DNA of 43,697 nt from CAZDIO01 sp964505555. Lineage in GTDB: Bacteria; Bdellovibrionota_C; UBA2361; SZUA-149; CAZDIO01. Shown here piece after piece: positions 40,136-43,697 of the stretch (positions within the stretch are counted from its first letter, which is position 1; every line of letters starts with the position of its first letter). The notes below the pieces were generated by a model. It made no database searches. It was not told the origin of the DNA and was given only the letters and a program-made list of their open reading frames with translations. A program made the translations under genes and the position numbers. Where the stretch lies: contig CAZDIO010000151.1 in NCBI GenBank assembly GCA_964505555.1, positions 1-43,697 of the forward strand. The letters run 5' to 3'.

Positions 40136-41329
40136 GTGGCGTCACCATCAGATCTAAAGATAAGTTCTCCTTCAAGCGTGCAATTTTGTTGTTATCCACG
40201 TCAGCAAACAACGTTGACCGATTGGGAACACCTAACACTCATTGGTGGAAATGAGCTTGAGCGGGTTCTCTTGTGGCTTGCAAAGAGGTTTCTTAAGTTC
40301 AAGCTAAGTTCAGATATCATCGAGACCAATCTCAAAGAGGCGCTCCTTGCAATTGATTTCTATAGACAGATTACCCCAGAGCAGGCACAAAAAAGTTTTT
40401 ATAACCCTGATGTGCCTTTTCCTAGCATAGAGATCTTTCACCCACACCGACTCTCCCAAGGAGAGGTCATGGATATTACTTTTCCCAGCTCCTTTGAGCC
40501 GATGTATGAACCCTTTCGTAAGGAGTTTCATACCTACGAAGAGAATAAAATCGCGCGCGCTCGGTGGTGGAAGCATCCAAAAGGTGAAAGTAGAGGAGTT
40601 GTTGTCGCACTTCATGGTTGGTTTATGGGAGACCAACGGGTAAATGCAATTACGCTTGTCCCAGGATTCTTCTTTCGACTCGGACTTGATGTTGTGCTCT
40701 ATGAGCTTCCCTATCACGGACGGAGAGCACCAAAGAACTCAAAGGAGATACTTTTTCCAAGTGCACACGTTCCGCGCACCAACGAAGGAGTGGCGCAAGC
40801 GATCTATGATCTCCGAGCCCTGCGTCGATGGTTTGCAGAGGAATACCCAGAACTTCCTCTTGGGGTAGTGGGGATGAGTCTTGGAGGGTATCTCGCCTCT
40901 CTTTGGGCCTCTCTTGATCCGCTTGCTTTTGCAATTGCGATGGTTCCTCTGGTTTCGATGGAGAGTTTAGCTTGGAAGCTAGTGAGAGAATATACAACCC
41001 ATAACGACCAAGATCTTCGCGAAGCATTTTTAGGGTGTGTCACTTTTGAACATCTAAAAGACGCATATCACCTTCATTCACCACTCAGCTATAAACCATT
41101 AGTAGCCAAACAAAAGAGAATGATTATCGCTGGACTTGGCGATTCCTTCATACCTGCCGAACAACCACAATCGCTGTGGGAGCACTGGGAGCAACCAAAC
41201 ATTCATTGGTTTAACGGGGGACATCTTGAGCAGATGTCTCAAAGTAGTGCGTTTTCTGAAGTGCATAACTTTCTTCTCTCCTTAAATCTTGCTCATCCAG
41301 AGTTATTAAAAATTCAAACAGCGAAGTAA
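40136..41329 (+). CDS. Alpha/beta hydrolase of unknown substrate
   Basis: 397 residues, cytoplasmic. The hydrolase core starts at about 150: VVVALHGWFMGDQ is the oxyanion loop, S248 in GMSLGG the nucleophile, GLGDSFIPAEQ holds the aspartate candidate and NGGHLEQM the histidine. Residues 1-145 are an extra helical N-terminal region. The start is GTG 40136, with no good ribosome site; no ATG in frame gives a better one. It belongs to a little-studied group of large hydrolases (DUF2048-like). No operon partner. Confidence 0.85.
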   Translation: MASPSDLKISSPSSVQFCCYPRQQTTLTDWEHLTLIGGNELERVLLWLAKRFLKFKLSSDIIETNLKEALLAIDFYRQITPEQAQKSFYNPDVPFPSIEIFHPHRLSQGEVMDITFPSSFEPMYEPFRKEFHTYEENKIARARWWKHPKGESRGVVVALHGWFMGDQRVNAITLVPGFFFRLGLDVVLYELPYHGRRAPKNSKEILFPSAHVPRTNEGVAQAIYDLRALRRWFAEEYPELPLGVVGMSLGGYLASLWASLDPLAFAIAMVPLVSMESLAWKLVREYTTHNDQDLREAFLGCVTFEHLKDAYHLHSPLSYKPLVAKQKRMIIAGLGDSFIPAEQPQSLWEHWEQPNIHWFNGGHLEQMSQSSAFSEVHNFLLSLNLAHPELLKIQTAK

Positions 41330-41421
41330 TCGGCTTACCCTAAGTTTTAGAAAGCACTTAATTATTGTTGCCTTCCTTTAAAGAATTCACAATTTACCTG
41401 CGCTAGCTCATATCCGTTGAT

Positions 41422-41448
41422 GGAGGAGGAATTAAGATAATGAGTTAG
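41422..41448 (+). promoter_or_regulatory. Strong ribosome site with a two-codon minimal ORF
   Basis: GGAGGAGGA (41422-41430), nine bases, then ATG AGT TAG (41440-41448). A start followed one codon later by a stop, 33 bases before the ATG of the secreted protein at 41482, could stall or re-initiate ribosomes. Confidence 0.35.
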
Positions 41449-41481
41449 TTTATTAGAAACATTCTTTCATGGAGATTTCAT

Positions 41482-42201
41482 ATGGGAAAAGTAATAAGAA
41501 AAGTCACCACTCTTTCTGTGCTTATTTTTGGCGCCGCGTTATTTTCTGTAGCATCTGCAGAGGACGCTCGTGCGCGGCTGGGCATGGAAGGTCAACCAAT
41601 TACAGCTGATTCTCAACAAGAGATTAGGCAGAAACTGGCAGAGATTGTTACCTCAGCAACAGATAATGATTTTGAGGATCTCCTTGATAATCTCACCGAG
41701 GCAGATCGCAACCGACTTGGAAATATAAGTTTGCAAGATGTTGATAAGGCAACTTTTTCACAGGTACGAGATGCGATTAAAAACAGATATGGATCGATGT
41801 TTGATTGGGACTCTATGGATGTTAAGCAGTCGGTATTTAATTATGAAATGACAAAAGGAACTACTGATAAGGTGGCCAATGTCAAGATTCCGACAAGTCA
41901 TGGATTGCCTTCGCTCACCCTTAAGTTTGTAGATGAAGGGGTAGTTAAAACCACTTGGAGGCTTGATCTTCCAGATGCGATAACTGGAGATCAGCTAAAA
42001 ACCTCGTTAACGCAACACATGATGCAGATAAACCAAGAGCCGATGAAGTTTCCTACAGACAAACATCAAGGAGCAGGCTACATCGCTCATCACATCTTTA
42101 CCGCCCTAGGTGGCCTAGAGATGCAACGAGGCCAACTAGGCAGCGCCCCAACCAATGACCTAATGGATCGCGCAAGCGCTAGCCCTGGTAGCAGTTACTA
42201 A
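41482..42201 (+). CDS. Secreted protein of unknown function
   Basis: 239 residues with a clear signal peptide (basic MGKVIRK, hydrophobic core, cleavage after SVASA at residue 26). The mature part has two helical segments (QEIRQKLAEIVTSATDNDFEDLL and a repeat-like region), then beta-rich sequence with TLKFVDEGVVKTTWRLDLP, and a proline-rich tail. I do not recognise the family. GGAGAT lies seven bases before the ATG. A hairpin terminator follows at 42222-42250. Confidence 0.75.
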   Translation: MGKVIRKVTTLSVLIFGAALFSVASAEDARARLGMEGQPITADSQQEIRQKLAEIVTSATDNDFEDLLDNLTEADRNRLGNISLQDVDKATFSQVRDAIKNRYGSMFDWDSMDVKQSVFNYEMTKGTTDKVANVKIPTSHGLPSLTLKFVDEGVVKTTWRLDLPDAITGDQLKTSLTQHMMQINQEPMKFPTDKHQGAGYIAHHIFTALGGLEMQRGQLGSAPTNDLMDRASASPGSSY

Positions 42202-42221
42202 CCCCACAAAGCACGCGGAGC

Positions 42222-42250
42222 GTGGGCACCACTGCCCACCTCCCTTTTTC
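42222..42250 (+). terminator. Terminator of the secreted-protein gene
   Basis: GTGGGCA (42222-42228) and TGCCCAC (42233-42239) form a 7-bp GC-rich stem with a 4-base loop, followed by CTCCC and five T. Confidence 0.7.
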
Positions 42251-42490
42251 CCCAAATTGAATTCTCCTCCTAAGTGGTGTAATATTCTTTCAGTGTTGTT
42301 ATAGGTTTCGACAAGGTTCTTTTCGAGCAGAGAGGAGGTGCCAGAAAATCAAAGTGTGGCTAGAACGGTAGAAGGGTAATTCGTCGTAAGTTAGATATTG
42401 GGATCTGTGGTTGTCTCATGCAGATAGCTCAGATCTTACACCCTCTGAGATGATGATAGTCTAGACAGGCTATCTCGTAAGGAGCAATGT

Positions 42491-43273
42491 ATGCCAAGCA
42501 AAATCGCCATAAACGATGGCGAAGCGGAGATTTACGAGTTTGATACTGATTTGGCAGAAGGATCGCTTGCCAACTGCCGAGCCAAGTTCTCTTTAGCGGC
42601 GCAACGTGCCGCGCTTCAACAGATCATTGATGAGCTTGATCCCTCTATTTCTCATTCCCAAATTTACCTGGGGGATTGGAAAAAAGGGGAGATACAGATT
42701 GTTGGTCTCAAGCGTGTAATGATCAACCGATTTTGGTGCGAGCCGGAGTATGAGGTATTCTTTCCTCCGTCTAAGGGGAAAAGCGAACCGCATCGAGGAA
42801 CGTACCGAAACATCCGGTGGAACGCGGGCGTGGAGAACGGTAGTGGTGTTCTTTGCGTCACGAGTCGTAATGAAGTTGTTCTCATCAGGGAGTTCAAGCA
42901 CGCATCACGTGCTTGGAGTATCCACATCCCTCGGGGACTCCGAAAGCCTGGTGAATCGCTTGAAGACTGCGGTCGCCGAGAGGCAAGCGAGGAAGCCGGG
43001 GTATCACCAACCGAAAGGACAACGGTGCACGATCTCGGCGTCTATGATGCCGATAACGGAGTGATCATGGCCAAGCCGCATATCTTCTGCCTTACCGAGG
43101 TCGAAGCAGATGAAACGCGAATTGCTCGTGATGTTTCGGAGTCTACCATTGGCCTTCTCGCCCTTCCGATCGCTCGCGTATGGGAGATGATCAGGACGCG
43201 AGAAATCCGTGATGGTTTCACAAGGGCAGCAATGCTCCAGGCGCATCTTGAAGGAGTGATCGCGCTCAATTGA
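42491..43273 (+). CDS. Nudix hydrolase with an N-terminal extension
   Basis: 260 residues. The Nudix box GLRKPGESLEDCGRREASEEAGV runs from G149 to V171 and keeps all catalytic positions (G-x5-E-x7-R-E-U-x-E-E-x-G-U). Substrate is unclear; the arrangement around the box recalls ADP-ribose/nucleoside-diphosphate-sugar hydrolases. Residues 1-110 are an unrecognised domain. AAGGAG six bases before ATG 42491. The gene is about 60 % GC in lines counted by hand (42781-42840 and 42961-43020), well above the backbone, and a terminator closes it; it looks acquired. Confidence 0.88.
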   Translation: MPSKIAINDGEAEIYEFDTDLAEGSLANCRAKFSLAAQRAALQQIIDELDPSISHSQIYLGDWKKGEIQIVGLKRVMINRFWCEPEYEVFFPPSKGKSEPHRGTYRNIRWNAGVENGSGVLCVTSRNEVVLIREFKHASRAWSIHIPRGLRKPGESLEDCGRREASEEAGVSPTERTTVHDLGVYDADNGVIMAKPHIFCLTEVEADETRIARDVSESTIGLLALPIARVWEMIRTREIRDGFTRAAMLQAHLEGVIALN

Positions 43274-43313
43274 GCACTGTTCGTTGTGGTTTGTTTCTAG
43301 GTCTGCAGCACAT

Positions 43314-43350
43314 GGAACCCCGTCTTTTCGGGCGGGGTTCCTCCTTTTCT
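43314..43350 (+). terminator. Terminator of the Nudix gene
   Basis: GGAACCCCG (43314-43322) and CGGGGTTCC (43333-43341) form a perfect 9-bp stem with a 10-base loop and are followed by TCCTTTTCT. Confidence 0.85.
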
Positions 43351-43525
43351 TTATCGTTCTTTATCGCACAAATGTCGGTAAGGGCATTTAACTTACTAAA
43401 GAACTCCGAGCATCGGCAATCCAGAAACTACGTAAGCAAACAAGGAAGTATCCCCCAAATCCCGGTACAGCTTTCTTCTATCAAGCTCTACTAAAGCCGT
43501 TCCACTTTAAGTTAAGGCTACGGCT

Positions 43526-43633
43526 CCTGTCGTTGCGAGGAGCGAAGCGACGAAGTAATCTCGAATCGCTTTAGCAGTTACGAGATTGCTTCGCTCCGCC
43601 CGGCGGCCGGGCCTCCCGGCTCGCAACGACAGG
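43526..43633. repeat. Palindrome family A, copy with a GC-rich insert
   Basis: Core arms as in the other copies, but the right arm is interrupted near 43597-43620 by about 25 GC-rich bases including a GCCCGGC/GGCCGGGC palindrome. Pairing extends outwards to AGCCGTTCCACTTTA at 43495 facing TAAAATGGAACCGCT at 43650, so the complete unit spans about 43491-43668. Confidence 0.85.
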
Positions 43634-43697
43634 GAGTTCCTGCTGCATCTAAAATGGAACCGCTCTAGATGAAGAATAATATTTGCTGTAAGTTCAT

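Larger units (their letters stand above)
43274..43697. other. Intergenic end of the window, no gene
   Basis: 424 bases with the Nudix terminator and a complete family A palindrome with extended arms. A 74-codon frame here has no ribosome site. Confidence 0.6.

Overview
The window reads as a chromosomal segment of a Gram-negative, proteobacteria-like organism. Evidence: an FtsEX–EnvC-type divisome module, a TlyA methyltransferase, a bifunctional PutA of about 1,000 residues, a RegB/RegA redox two-component pair, several outer-membrane-barrel-like proteins with signal peptides, and two TadE/TadG-type pilus gene triads. Backbone base composition is moderate (about 38-48 % GC in lines counted by hand). 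The mix of genes is reminiscent of deltaproteobacterial-grade lineages, but I cannot place it more precisely from sequence alone. Gene density is high and many intergenic gaps carry palindromic repeats.

Layout. 1-1,000: the last bases of a palindromic repeat, two hairpins, and an unrecognised GC-rich gene closed by a strong hairpin. 1,193-9,502 (+): alr, thiL, a secreted protein, ftsE, ftsX, an envC-like gene, ctpA and tlyA, a cell-wall/division cluster that is probably transcribed in one direction. 9,677-10,853: a small unknown gene with a near-consensus promoter and a convergent DedA membrane protein. 11,157-18,170 (-): putA, then a GAF/histidine-kinase/receiver hybrid sensor, then an HDOD-domain output protein; the last two are an operon. 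18,728-22,002 and 26,716-29,272 (-): two paralogous TadE-TadE-TadG triads, separated by a 600-bp structured non-coding region, the methylcrotonyl-CoA carboxylase operon mccB-mccA, and a small secreted protein. 29,420: tRNA-Glu(TTC). 29,601-34,412: a serine hydrolase, a candidate small RNA with its own terminator, a porin-like protein behind a perfect 18-bp palindrome, DUF423, a small acidic protein behind a triple inverted-repeat operator, and a cation/proton antiporter fused to a PTS EIIA-like domain behind a structured leader. 34,527-39,984: a sugar epimerase-like SDR, divergent from a GlpD-like FAD dehydrogenase, regB, regA and a His-rich outer-membrane protein; the divergent gap holds a Fur/PerR-type 7-1-7 palindrome. 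40,136-43,273: an alpha/beta hydrolase, a secreted protein, and a GC-rich Nudix hydrolase closed by a terminator.

How it fits together. FtsEX, the degenerate LytM-domain EnvC-like protein and CtpA fit peptidoglycan remodelling at division. RegB keeps both known redox sensing features (the quinone-loop motif and the dimer-interface cysteine) and its ATGA overlap with regA indicates translational coupling. The two Tad triads encode only pseudopilin-like and TadG-like proteins; their secretion ATPase and secretin must be elsewhere.

Most unusual features: (i) two families of dispersed palindromes (three and four copies), one of which supplies the start codon and about 43 in-frame codons of the envC-like gene; (ii) candidate non-coding RNAs at 30,462-30,607 and 22,261-22,448; (iii) several undescribed operator-like palindromes; (iv) the duplicated TadE-TadE-TadG triads; (v) two GC-rich genes near the window edges that look acquired.
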